In this document: piece after piece, positions 1 through 12,700 of the stretch
Numbering within the stretch: the stretch's first letter is position 1
Layout: the number at the start of each line of letters is the position of its first letter
Source: Lingula anatina
Taxonomy: Eukaryota; Brachiopoda; Lingulata; Lingulida; Lingulidae
Length of the DNA: 49,238 bases
NCBI RefSeq assembly: GCF_001039355.2
Contig: NW_019775913.1
Location: 55,924-105,161 of the forward strand
Reading direction: 5' to 3'
Notes under the pieces: model-generated
What the model saw: the letters and a program-made list of their open reading frames with translations, nothing else
Databases searched by the model: none
What the model was told of the DNA's origin: nothing
Program-made: the position numbers and the translations under genes

Positions 1-115
1 AGATAGAAGGGAGAGAGAGGGGGGAGGAGTGACAGATAGAGAGAAGGGGGTGGGAGAGGGATGGGACAAAGAGACAGAGAGAGGGGGGCAGAGAGAGAGA
101 AGGAGAACAGAAATT
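1..115. repeat. AG/GGGA-rich low-complexity tract
   Basis: Purine-only sequence dominated by AGAG and GGGA runs continues from the left edge of the window. It is a degenerate microsatellite with no coding signal. Confidence 0.85.
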
Positions 116-3080
116 TAATAATCTAGTTATTAAACTACAGATTAAGCTTGGTTCAATAAATTAAATTAAAAAGTGTATTCTGATTCACATCTTTTGAAGG
201 AACTTGTATCAGTTGGCATCAGCGATGGCAGAGAAGTATTAAAAATGCCATCAATATTGGTTTAAGTTAAGTACATTAACAGTTTCCCCCTACCCTCTGT
301 AATTATTCATCACAATCGGCATGTATATGAAGGTATATCCCTCATGAGGGACAGTACTGTCAATTATCCGTACATCTTTTCTCAATTTATCTATATTCAG
401 AATTGCCCAGTCATATTTCATGATATTATAGACAGTAAAATTGAGTGCTTGGGATTATTAAGTGCAGGGTTTTCAGTGCACTGTCTTGATCATATTAATA
501 TTGCAATGTGCTCAGTATCTTTATTATACCTTAAAGGGAAGACTTGCTGTGGAAATGCACTATTTTGAAAGGTAGTCTGAACCAAACTTTGATCCATTTA
601 AAACAAAATGCATAGAATTTTTTTTCACATGGTTGAATTTAACTTGACAGAATGACTAGATTGATTATCAGAACATCCTTGCTAATAAAGGCTAAGAGCA
701 CCTGGCTTGCTGAAGAGTCTCTTTCCTAGGTGTAAACTGGACTTGCTCATCTTAATACATGCATAATGGTTCAGTTGCAATCTATACACCATTGATTGAA
801 AAGAGCAGTAACACTTGCAAATTATGAGTGCAACAACTTGCATGAAGGAAGAGGTATATATAAGGCTTATGTGTATGTACAAACATCCATACATATGTTA
901 CAATATTGTACAAACTGTAGTGGAATCAAGAATTCGCAATTTGTAAAAAATAAAATTTGTGTGTGTTTGGAAGTGCTTGAAATATATGTACATAAAATGA
1001 ACGGGCAGACCAGTGAAGAATAAAAACAAGACTGTACCTATATTGCTTAAGCTTGTGGGATAAAGATTACTTACTGCATCAAAATACAGGTAACTTCAAT
1101 ATACCTGTGCATTCATTACTAATGCACCAACCAGATAACAGCAGTTCAACTGTTTCTATGTGCTTTATATGAGGTCTATATGAGGTAACAAAATGCTTTA
1201 GTATACTACTCTGGCCATACATCTAATGTGGAAGATGATTTACTGTGTTTAAAGAGAGAAAGTAAATGTTAAATTTCAGAAAAAAATTGACAATTTCAGT
1301 TTTGATTTCAACATTCCATTTTGTTAAGGTTTGCAATGATGGCGGAAAAATTGTATTTGATTGACTGTATGTTCTGCTTAGGTACGAGGTGGTTATGGTA
1401 ATTTATAGGTAGCTTGGAAAAACCTGGATGAAAGAAAGGGAAAACAAGAAATGTACGTGTTAAAACTGTGCCACCTGGAAGTTGAAGATGAATATTATAC
1501 AGTGGTTAAAAAATTGAAAAGAAAATTTTAAAAATTTGGATTGTATAGAAACTCCCATGCTAGGATCCCTCTTACATTTTACTAAAACGTTCTTGTCTCG
1601 GCATTAAATCAAACAATAGTCACACCAGTAGATAAATAAAAAATATTTAAAGCCTGGTATGAAATAAGGTCTCTCTATATGTACTGTGTAACTGGTGGGG
1701 GGGGGGGGGGGGGAGGCACAAGTTGATATTAAATGGCATAAATATGGTGGGGCCTATTTATGATGAAAAGCGGCAAGAGCATATACAAAAAGACATCCCT
1801 GGCACAAAATAAATAAAGCAAATTTTTGCTTAATAAGATGTAGTAGTTTAAACCACGGTTATCTTCTAGGCATTGCAACAATATTAAATTGGTAGTATGG
1901 ATGCCAGACAGCTGCTAGTTGAGAATATAATTTTTTTTTTATGTCCAGTAGCCATGATATAACTGGACTAAGAGCCTTGCAGCTCCATCTGCATTATAAC
2001 CTTTGGGAACCTTGTTCACTAGCTAGCTACCACCCCTTCCCCATTTACCGAATGAACTTACCCAGCCTATGAGATAATAGGCCCTGTCCAGACAGTGGAT
2101 GAACTTTGACCTCAGGACTGTGGGCATTTGTGCGTCAGACCAGAAATAGAATGATGGATGCCCTGCAGAATTAAACAATTTTTTAAAGGGGGGAAGGGGG
2201 ATAAGATTTTTAAGCAGCTGTGACAGATTTGAGTTACATACAGGTTATTTGAGAAAAAACTGCAATGAATAGTGATTGATTTTCTATGTTAATCTTACAA
2301 TACATTTGTAATTTTGAAAAATTGTCACGTAGCATTAAAGACGCATATTAAGTGAGCACTTCTGTTCAATTATTGCTGATTAACCTGATCAAATGCCACC
2401 ATTAGCTTTTTTAAGTAGTGTACTTTAAAGAAAAACACTGAGTTTTATTACATTTAATCCTAGAAAAATGGTATTACACATAGATTTCCTGCTGCCCTTC
2501 TATGCTTTACAAACTGGAGGGGTATAAATTAGTCAAATTTACAACCAGAAATTTGATGAGAGTGGTGTTTTAAAGCTATTTTCTGCTCCCTGATTAACAT
2601 AGTACTTGTTATTGATGTGGATTTTATTTGTTTTGTAAGAAACTGGTAATAATATTTTACACGCATTACAGGGCACTTTCTATGTATCTCGCCTCGTATG
2701 AAACTTTAAAAAGATAAGAAACATGAATTATGTATAGCAGCTATTATGTTATGTCTGTTTCTGAACTTATTCCAGAGCAGAAAAAAAAAACTGTTACTAT
2801 AAAAGTGCCTGTTTCATATTCATAGCTACACAAAGCATTTCATTCTTATAAGAGTAACATATTGAACAGACAAGGCACAGACTGTTATATTTTGTCACAC
2901 AATTATGTTTTGACCTGTACCTGAATTTATCGCTAATACACTACGCATGTATAGGTACTTATATGCCATACAGTCTGCATTGGTTAGTAGTCATAGCAGA
3001 ATTACATATTTTGCATTTGCCTGCTGACTTAATAAGAGGTTATTTTTTTTTACAGGGGGAGGTGGCTGATTGTGAGGCAC

Positions 3081-3143
3081 TGGTGGTGGTGGTGGTGGTG
3101 GTGGTGGTGTGTGTGTGTGTGTGTGTGTGTGCAGGGGGGGGGG
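3081..3143. repeat. Compound microsatellite (GGT)n-(GT)n-(G)n
   Basis: Three consecutive simple repeats: GGT units, then GT units, then a run of G. The apparent ORF across it, with runs of Val and Cys, is a by-product of the repeat. Confidence 0.95.
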
Positions 3144-3257
3144 TTAGAAATCAGCTAGGCTTTCCTCATAGAGCCGCCCAGCCATCATTTGGGGGCCATT
3201 AGCCTCAAAAGACTATCTATGTTTTCCAAAGATGGCTGGATGCCATACAAAATTTTT

Positions 3258-3281
3258 GGGTTGGTTGGTTGGTTGGTTGGG
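3258..3281. repeat. (GGTT)n microsatellite
   Basis: Five consecutive GGTT units flanked by extra G bases. Confidence 0.9.
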
Positions 3282-3487
3282 CTTGCTTGGGTTGGAGTCC
3301 CTGTAAATCGATGACCAAATTACAGATTCACAATTTGGATTCCCTGTACCCCAAATCCCAAATCCCCGCCCTTAAAATCAGTAAATTTATAGAAACCATA
3401 GTTCATGCAGTGAAAACTGTCTAAACTTACATCATTGCAGTAAAACTGATATGTCAGATACGTAACTTATTGCGATTCTCATTTCAG

Positions 3488-3727
3488 GTTCCACAGAAGG
3501 CAAATACACCTACTGTGCCTATTTGGAGAATAAGACAACGCAGACAAGAGAAAACGAAGAGATGGTGAAGAACTTCTCCCGCAACGATGACCGAGTGAAG
3601 TATCCGGAACAGCCCGATGTAATGGCAGATAACAAAACTGTTCGATGTCCTGATGTATACAACAAGTGCTTCACTCTGTGGCAGGCAGGGTCCACGAACA
3701 AGACACATTTTACGGTGCTGAAACAAG
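3488..3727 (+). CDS. BMPR2: BMPR2 exon: first half of the ligand-binding ectodomain
   Basis: Acceptor AG lies at 3486-3487 and donor GTCAGT follows 3727. The exon starts with two bases of a split codon and ends with one base, so both borders split a codon after its first base. It encodes YCAYLENK, then several N-glycosylation-like sites (NKT, NFS, NKT), then [13 protein letters not shown]. This corresponds to the human segment from CAFKDP to CYGLW and ends at the same LKQ-G codon as the human exon. Confidence 0.9.
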
Positions 3728-6700
3728 GTCAGTGTTTAAAAGGCAGAAATATTAAATCTAAGGGTGCATTCCCAGAGATTTAGATCAATCTAGAGATTAA
3801 GATTTAGATCGACCTAATTCCCTGGGGGTTCACGCTAAATTGCAGTCAGCCGAGCGGGCACCATAGTTAATTACCCCCTTACAGCTTTTAGTAGGCGGGA
3901 CAGACACTTAAGCCAGCCAAGCTGACAGTAATCAAGTGAGACTCCCCACAGGGATAGATCGATCTAAAAATCTATGGAAATGGGGTGTCATACTGGACAG
4001 TTATGTAGATTTGCTAGGTGTTATGTAGAAACTCCAACATTTTGCCCTTTATCAGAAGGACATCATCAGGGAACTGCAAAACATTTAGCAGATATACGTA
4101 AGTGTCCAGCATGATATTAATATTGAACATCTCTACTGGATGAACCGCTATAGCTATATTTTCCTAAAAGGTTAGTGTTTATTAAAAGGTTTTTTTTTTT
4201 TTTTGATTGGGTGTTACACACTAATCATTGTGCTTTCTCTACTTAAAGACGAATTTGAAGTAATTTGACATGTCAAATCATTGCCCCCAAAACCAACCAA
4301 ATGACATCATATAGTTTCAAAGCCTTAGTATTTTTACTGAGATTTGTCGAGCTCATAGCTTCCTTTCTTTTTGTTTACTAGTTATAACTGCAGTAAAATA
4401 CAGTGGTGAAAATATGGGGCATGTATTTGTCAGGTTTTCCCCCCTTAATTTAATGATATATTTGCATTACATTACACAGGTTGCACATAATTGCCCAATC
4501 TCAAATATGATCTGGGACTGTTCCGCCTTTTCCTTGTCTTCTGTCTGAGTAATGTATACTTAGCAAGCGTGAGGCCTGAGTTGATGCTTTGAAGTAAAAG
4601 AGGTCCCAAAAAGGGGTGGTAAAGGCAGTTTTTGAGCCAAATGCATTCAGTATTATTCTGAAAATTTTTTTAGTTGAAAACACTAAAACTGTTTCATTCT
4701 GCCATTGGTTTATTTGGCTTGTGAAAAGCTGACAATTCTTTTTTGTTATTGAAATTGTCATGTTTTGTTTGGCTTCTCTTAAAAATCATGAGCTACCTAT
4801 GAATGTTAAAAATCTACTTCTGTTTAGAAGAAAAGTCAGAGTGAGTCTGATTAATCAAGCCACTCTTTCCAAATAAATGCGGGGATATAACTACTCTCAG
4901 GTAGACCAAAGATGACTTTATCACGCAACATCATTGATCATTCCCTCTTCCAAGAACTAGCGTCAGAAGATACCTCTGTCTTTTTTAAGGGCATTTGTAC
5001 TCTTTCCTTTCAAGTGTAAGAAAAGATGATCTGGCACTATTCTGACACTGATGGCATTTAACAAAATAAGGAAGAAGAGCCTGTATGCCAAGTGGGCAAC
5101 ACCAACGCCATCTGGTGGATCAGTTGCAGAAGTACTTTTTTCAGCGTTAATGGAAATTATCTAATATCTTCTGACCCTAGATTCACCAGAAAATGTGCAT
5201 GACATTTAAAAAGTAGGGGGATCTTCACCAACGGCATTAAGTGGATCAAATATTATAGGAAAATGGTTAATGGTATATCTGCAGTCTCCAGCTTCACCCA
5301 ATTAAAATGTGCGTGACATTCAAGAAGTAGGACAATCTTCAGCTGCGTTGTAACAATATGTTGTACAATTCATGTTAGGATCTGTTATACTGTGTAGTGA
5401 TATTAAATGAAAATAAAATGTTTAGAATTGGTAATTAGTCCCACAAAAAAGGGGAGATACCAAAAAGAATTTTAAAAAGTGAAAGGATTACTTTTGTAAA
5501 AATAAAAAAGGAAAAAATGGGTTTGTTTCTGATGTCCTGTTATAAATCATTTATGCAACAGAGTCAGACGAAGAGACGTCATGGCAAAATAGATTTATAG
5601 AAAACTAGAGAAAGAAAGAGAAAATAGCAGATTCATAGCAGCAGACTAACCAGTCCGCAGTTCGAATATGGCCGACCCACCTGAATGCTTGTTGTGTAAT
5701 CCCCACAGGGAACAAATTCACTAGGGGATTAGATGGCAATCTTGGGTTGCCATATTTGATCCACGGACTAGTTAGTCCACAGTTGTGAATGCAACCAGAG
5801 AGAGAGAACAGATGAAAGTCTACAAAATGCTCCCACGTTAGATACTATTGATAATAAGTAGTAGTGTGCTCTTCCTAACTAATTTCTCTCAACCATGACT
5901 ATTTACTCATACTGCAGTTGGGTCGCATTGACCTCTGGTATTTATTCACATCCCAAACACAAATTTTCAAGTTCCACGGTGTGGTTCTTTTATTTGCTGG
6001 GATCGAAAAACAAATTGAATCCATGTCGGATATAAAAGCCCTACCTGTCTCGCCCAGCAGACTGTGTCTACATCTGTTAAGTATTACAGACTTGGTCAAT
6101 ATTTGCATTGAGGAGAGAATGCGAAGCCTTTGACTGCCATCCAGGGTAGCTGACTAGGTCAGGCGAGACTGCATAGGGCTCCAGTATGCAGGAGACTGTG
6201 CCTTGATTATTGGCAACTACTACTGACTTACCTGTGCAGCTGTAGGAAGTACAGGGGCATGTGGATCAATATAAAACTATGTTGTTTATTATCATAATTG
6301 TAATTATAATTATTATTAATATTATTTATTATTATTGTTATTATTATTATTATCGCCATCGTTACAATTTATTAATCTCTGCACTACATAATAAAATTTT
6401 AATTTCTTAAGGGATTTGGAATCGCAGTCCTTGGTGAAGAGTTAAAAATTTGGGTAGGGTGGGGGTGTGCTTAGTTTAGGAGATGGAATAAAAAGAAGAG
6501 GACAGAGTTGGAAGAAATTGCAGAAAATATTAGTTTGAATTGTGGCAGCTGTATAGATGCAGTTGTTTATGTGATGTATTTGAACTGTTAATGTTCCTGT
6601 GCATAAACTAACCACGTGCATTAGACCCCATTCCCAGAGATTAGATCGATCCAACTAGATCGACCTAACTCCCTAGGGGTTCACGCTAAATAGCTGTCAG

Positions 6701-9700
6701 CCAAGCGGGCACGAAAGTTATTTACCTCCTTACAGTTTGTAGTAGGCGGGATGGACATTTAAGCCGGATTATCTGACAGTAATCTAGTGAGACTCCCTAC
6801 GGGGATAGATCGATCTAAAATCTATGGGAATGCGCCCTTAGTTATCGGCTTATCTGTGGCAGAAGTTGCCTGTAAGGGGAGTTTTTTTCTGTCTGTCTGT
6901 ATGTCTGTCAGTCCATGTCACTGAGTTTCAAACAGAGTAATGTGTGCAGCAGGTCATCATACCATAAATGTCACTGTACTCTTCTGTAATGTCACAGCTT
7001 TCATTTCAATGTCACTGTTCTACCCATGTCACATCAGAACTGTAAGTAGGTCTAAGCTGGCAGCCGTTGAATGTTGCAGCACCACCTAAAAATACCATAG
7101 CACTAGCCTATAATGGCAGACTACTACCTAAAATATCAGCGCTAGCCTGCAATGTCACAGCACTAGCCTATAATGGCAGTCTACTACCTAAAATATCACA
7201 GCGCTAGCCTGCAATGTCACAGCACTATCTGGGGTAGCGCTAGCAATTTTTTTCGCTTAGCCAAATCACCACATTTTTGTCAATTTGTTACCAAAATGGT
7301 TATAATTTGGCTAAAACATGTCAAATCAAGCCCTTTTTCTTTAGTCAATTTAAGTCAGTTTTAGCATTTGGCTAAATTGGCGAGTGCTAGCGCTACCCCA
7401 GACTAGCCTATAATGGCAGACTACTACCTAAAATATCACAGCACTAGCCTGCAATGTCACAGCACTAGCCTATTATGGCACAGTTTCATTTGGCAGTGTC
7501 ACTGACACTACAGCATCAATTGACATTGGTTGTCATTGCAAGTGATCAAGGTCATTTAATACAACTTCTTATTGTGCTCGTTAGTCTGCCACATTCATTA
7601 TCACCGCGTAATATGGGCTAGAATGAAAGTTAATTAATATAGTTATTAAAGGCAGATAGTGTGTGTTAGATAAAATTGCTTGGAAATTTCCACAATTTTC
7701 ACCTAATCAGCAAGGCCTACCATGTCCAAAATAGCATTATATTAACAGCATTATGATCCATACAGCCAGTTTTGAGCTTTAAGGTTCTAGTTTTTGAGCC
7801 CCCTCCCCCAGATGTAATGGATAATAGATACTATCTTGTATCATTCATAACAATGAAAATGTGAAAGTTAAAACTTGAAAATGGATTTCTAGAGGTAAAG
7901 TGGCTTCCTCAGCAGCAGAATTAGACAGGGCACTCGGTGGCTGAGTGGAATTTGCATAACTATCACCAAAAAGATTTGAAGTAATTTTTTTTATTTATGT
8001 ATTTATTCATTTATTTTTTCATTTTTAGAAAAACTGCAATTGCATTGATATTATGATCAGAAAGGTTGTAACCAAGCCCCGGGGGGGGGGTAATGGGTTT
8101 TATAATAATTGCCTTTTGGTCCAGGTTCTATGCCATTTCTCAAGCTAGGGGTCAACTAAGGGGATGAAAAAGGACATCTTTTCCCTCCAAAAAAAAAAAA
8201 AAAACATTTTGAAATTGTTGGCTACAGGCTTGACAGCATTTAAGGTCGGGGAGGAATTTCATTCATGTGGAATTTTCTCAAATACTTGTGGATCCAGGGT
8301 ATTGAATGAAAGAACAGGGAGAAGTTAGCGTTGGGTATTACAGGTAAAATATGGAAGTTGGGACAAAATCTATTTTTAATGTGAAGGTTTCATGACCACT
8401 ATGTGTCCCCCTTTATCATTGTGCCATGTTTGAGTGATAGACTAGTATCACGACATCCAGGTAGAGTTGCCTCGTGATGTAGTTTTTTTTTTTTCATTTT
8501 ATTATATATATATATGTATATATTTCTATTAGTTTTTTATTTCATTTTATATATATTTCCATTATATTCACCTCCCTTTGTTTGTCTGGTGGTAACCAGC
8601 CCAGCTCAAAAAGATGGATTTTGATGTTCAAATTTTTCAGGATAGGTCACTGTTTTATGAAAGTTTTAAGTCAAGTGTGGTATTCATATTTTAGCAGACT
8701 ACCACTGAATTAACCTTGATCTAAGTTGACTTAAATTCCTAGTCATCAAGTAAAGACCAAAATATTTAAAGAGGAGGGAACCGCTGTTGTAAGTACTTAT
8801 GAAAAACTGGCCCCTTGACTGTCCGAGTTAGACAGTGATGAATATTAAGCAGTGGCACCCAAATGATTTACTGCGACACAATTACTAGTACATGTCAACC
8901 TGATTCAAGCACTCAGAACTTGTTTCGCAAAAAAAAAAAAAATCCACTTGCCCAAAACTGATGAACCATCAGACCAAATTTTTAGTGGTAATTAATTAAT
9001 TTAAGTATAACTCCTGTTTTGAAGATGATGTCAGACTAATATTTACTCTACACATTTGGATCACTGTACTAGTAAATTTATATGTCTTGGGCTGAAGTGA
9101 ATAAAATTTTGGTCCAATTTTCGAACATAGTTATTTAATTAATCTGGCCCTGGTGATACATTATTGTGCCAGTTAACGGTGATTTAAAGTGGTTCTTGTA
9201 TATGTTAGGACGGGGTTTAAAAGTCATTGTTACTTTGCACTGAACCACTGTGTGTGTGCGCATGTGTGTGTGTGCAAGTGCACACTCACATGTGTGCAAA
9301 AACCACTGTTTGTGTTGCCCTGAATTGAATTTGAACACATTTGTAGGAATTGTTTTTAAAGGTTGATTTTGATTACTTACCACTGGTCCACATTAAGGGA
9401 GTGGAAGTGTGTGGGTGTGCATACATCTGTGTACTTGTATCTTAACAGATATAAAACATGAAGCGATGTCTCTAATAGACATTTTTGAAATGGTTGCGTA
9501 ATGAAACATCTGTGGCATTTTCTGAACTTTGAAATGACCTTTGTGACCTAAGTGACTTACTGCCACCACCTCAAACCCCTACCACCACCGCGGCCGCCGC
9601 CGCTGACCTCCTCTTCATTTGGGTTTATGAACATATTAAAAGCCTTTGTTAGTCTAAACTATATTTGCAAAGAATTTGAGAAAGCTGTTGAGCAATTTAA

Positions 9701-12700
9701 ACCCTGGTTCAAATATAATTGATGACATAAGTTGACAGTTGGGATATGTTAGCTTATTGTCACCACCAGATAGAAGGTAGAGATGTTAACTGTTTGATGC
9801 TTGTCTTTTGGCCTTGCAAATTACAGGAATGGATGCTCTGTTAATCAAGTAAAACCATGAAACCAAGAATCCCATAAAACATTAAGATTCCGTTTTAATG
9901 GCATGCGGGATATTGTAATTAGGCTTTCCAGAATAATTGACGTAGTGTGTATAGTTGTTTTATTAATCATTTGTACCTGGTAACAGTGGGTTTTTATTAC
10001 TTGTCAAGGTGAATGACCTCCTTCAATAAGAAACATATTAGACAAACACAGGATTCTTTTCACGTTGTTTGCCAACCAAAGATAGGTGTATACATTTGGC
10101 TTTGATTTAGACATTAATGAAATAGGGTGTCCAACATTTGTGTTTGTGTTGCTTGTCATGTTGTCTGTTGTATTTCCACAAATAGCATAATAGAGATGTT
10201 GTTTTTTCTGGACACAGGTGTTGAAAACAAGTGGCGAGGTTAACTACACTCAGCTTTAATGTCAATCACATTAGTGCACTTAACATGCAAGATGGCCAAG
10301 GATTGCCAGTTTTGATTTGGAAAATAAATCGGTTAAAATACAAGAAGCTGCAGTGTGCAGTTCTTTGATGTATACTGAACTCTAATGGATTGTCAACAGA
10401 GGAGTTCTATTACATAGGCTGCATTTACAATAGCAGAACATTTACCATTGTCTAATAGGAGATTAGACAGCAAGTTTTTAAGTGGGTACCCATAATTGTT
10501 GGTCCGCTGTTGTAAATGTAGCCATAGAAAGGTGCTGTGCAATCATTCAATGCTTCTCTGACATAGCTGCTGTGACATTGTACAGTTGAGCTATGACATC
10601 ATGCAATGGTGCTGTGACATCACACTGGGGGTATGACATCATACAATGGTGCTGTGACATCACACTGGGGGTATGACATCATACAATGGTGATACTCAGC
10701 TCTGATTCAGATTCTGGAAAGTCGTTATACGAAGGCCTCATGTTTTCAAAGATACGTAGCTGATCGCATCTCCAAAAACATGAGTTGTTTATACACGGCA
10801 TCTGCCATTTATTTTGTGTATTTAATGTTTACGATATATACATGTTGTACATGTGGTAAAGGTATACCATTATGCCTTAAATATCCACAGGTTTTTATTT
10901 GGTATATGCTTATCATTCAGGGTGCTGGATCAACTCAGAAGACATGAACTGTCAGACCAGCAGCTGCGTGTCCTACTCCACCATTAAGAACTCCAGCATG
11001 CGCTACTGCTGTTGTAAGGGCAACAAGTGCAATATGAACATTACTATAGGGGGCGCTCCACCCACGACAGTGCGGCCCTCTCCTGGGACTGGTGAGTTGA
11101 AATCTGTTTGATAGAAATTGGATTAGCTAGATTAGCTAATTTTGCACTTAATGATTTTGATGCATTTCGGAATGATAATGAGTTTAAATGTAAAAAATGC
11201 GGAAAAAAAAACTTGTTTGACTGTTAATGGTCTTTCTTTCATCAATTCAAATACCTGATCTTAAATGCTTCATGTATTCCATGTAACAGAGTGAATTGGC
11301 CTTTAGTAAAACTTATGTATATGAATAATTTAAAATTCCCCTTCCTACAAGCTATATTTATATGTGGAATCTGTTTTAATTTCCAGCATTTTATTATCAC
11401 GACACCAGTTACAAGGAAAAGACAATTATCATCTCTCTGACGTCAGTGTGTGGCGTGGCACTACTCATCCTGGTGTCATACCTGGGGTTCAGGATCTGGC
11501 TGGGATCTTGTAAAACACCGCCAGACGCCTTAACGTTAGTGGAAACCCCTGTAACCATACCTGTACCACGTTTTAACATGGACGATCTAAAACTGTCAAA
11601 TATGATGTGTAAGGGAAGATATGGGGAAATCTGGAAAGCCTCCTTAGGAGAGATGGATGTAGCCGTTAAAATATTCACTCCAGCCCAGAAACAGTTTTAT
11701 TTAAACGAGTTGGATATATACACGCTTCCGCACATGGAGCATGACAATATTGTGAAATTCTACGGAGCCGAAGAACGCCTGACTTCGGAAGGCATAATGC
11801 AGCAAATGCTGGTGTTAATGTACATTCCCCATGGTTCGTTGGCTGTTTACTTAAAGAACAATACGGTAGACTGGGCCGCCATGTGCCGAATGTGTCAGTC
11901 CGTTGCCAGTGGACTGGCGCATCTACATACAGACATTCAGAAAGGAGGTGAGTTGGTGGGGGCAATTTTTAACTATAGCATATACCAGCAATAAATGTTA
12001 ATGCCTTCATCTCTCCAGTCCAGTTTTGACTTAAGAACAGGTTGACTTAATGATGTTGTGAAAAAGAAAAAAAAATTTTTTTTGTTTTTTTTTTTGTTTT
12101 TTTTTTGTGCTTCTGCTCACCAGCACACATATATACACACTCGAACACACTTGGGGGGAAAATATTACCAAGTTGTGTTATAAGATGTTATAACTATGTT
12201 TTTAATATAAAACCAATTTTGGATTGCTAGACTTCAGTTCATTTCCTCTTCATAGCTTTGCCCCTAACAGCATATCTTGCAGTGTATTTATATAGATATT
12301 TTTGGTTTTGCCTACAAACCGAAACAGAAATAACTCAACACTTATGAGAAGAAATTATTCCAGCATGGCAGCAGTTTTGCCCCAGTCGCATATGACCCCC
12401 TCCTCGTTCCTGGTAATAGGCCACTGAAAGTGCAGATGAAAATGTGTGCTCCTACTCCTAATGATGCATCTAATTGCATACGGTGCCACCTCCATGCTAG
12501 AACTGTGGTGCCCTTTGCATGTGAAACGTGCATTGACCTCCTCAACCTAGCAAAAGCCAGGGCCAATGTTTGTAGTGTGGTGTCTTAAAGGAAAGATGAC
12601 ATGAAAAGTGGTAGTTTACCCTTATTAAAGAAACCAACTGTATCTTTAAGTATAAGGACTGATACTCATGATTAAAAAATTTTGTGAAAGCTTCTGTAGG

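Larger units (their letters stand above)
116..3487. other. No recognisable gene; probable BMPR2 intron 1 or 5' flank
   Basis: AT-rich sequence with only short, low-quality ORFs. It contains a poly-G run near 1697-1713 and several poly-A/T runs. Because the first BMPR2 exon seen (3488) begins inside a codon behind a splice acceptor, this stretch is most likely intron. No signal-peptide exon was recognised in it. Confidence 0.6.
3728..10920 (+). other. BMPR2: Large BMPR2 intron
   Basis: About 7.2 kb between two phase-matched ectodomain exons. It contains no convincing coding sequence. It holds three MITE families, a 62-bp tandem array, a TTA-rich tract, AT microsatellites near 8500, a CpG-containing CCG tract near 9590 and a 40-bp minisatellite, listed separately. 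Other short ORFs here resemble nothing I recognise. Confidence 0.75.

Noticed and set aside
344-568. 74-codon ORF as the missing BMPR2 signal-peptide exon
   Set aside because: No fitting donor in the right phase and no clear signal peptide.
2963-3202. 79-codon ORF with runs of Val and Cys
   Set aside because: It is a translation of the GGT/GT microsatellite.
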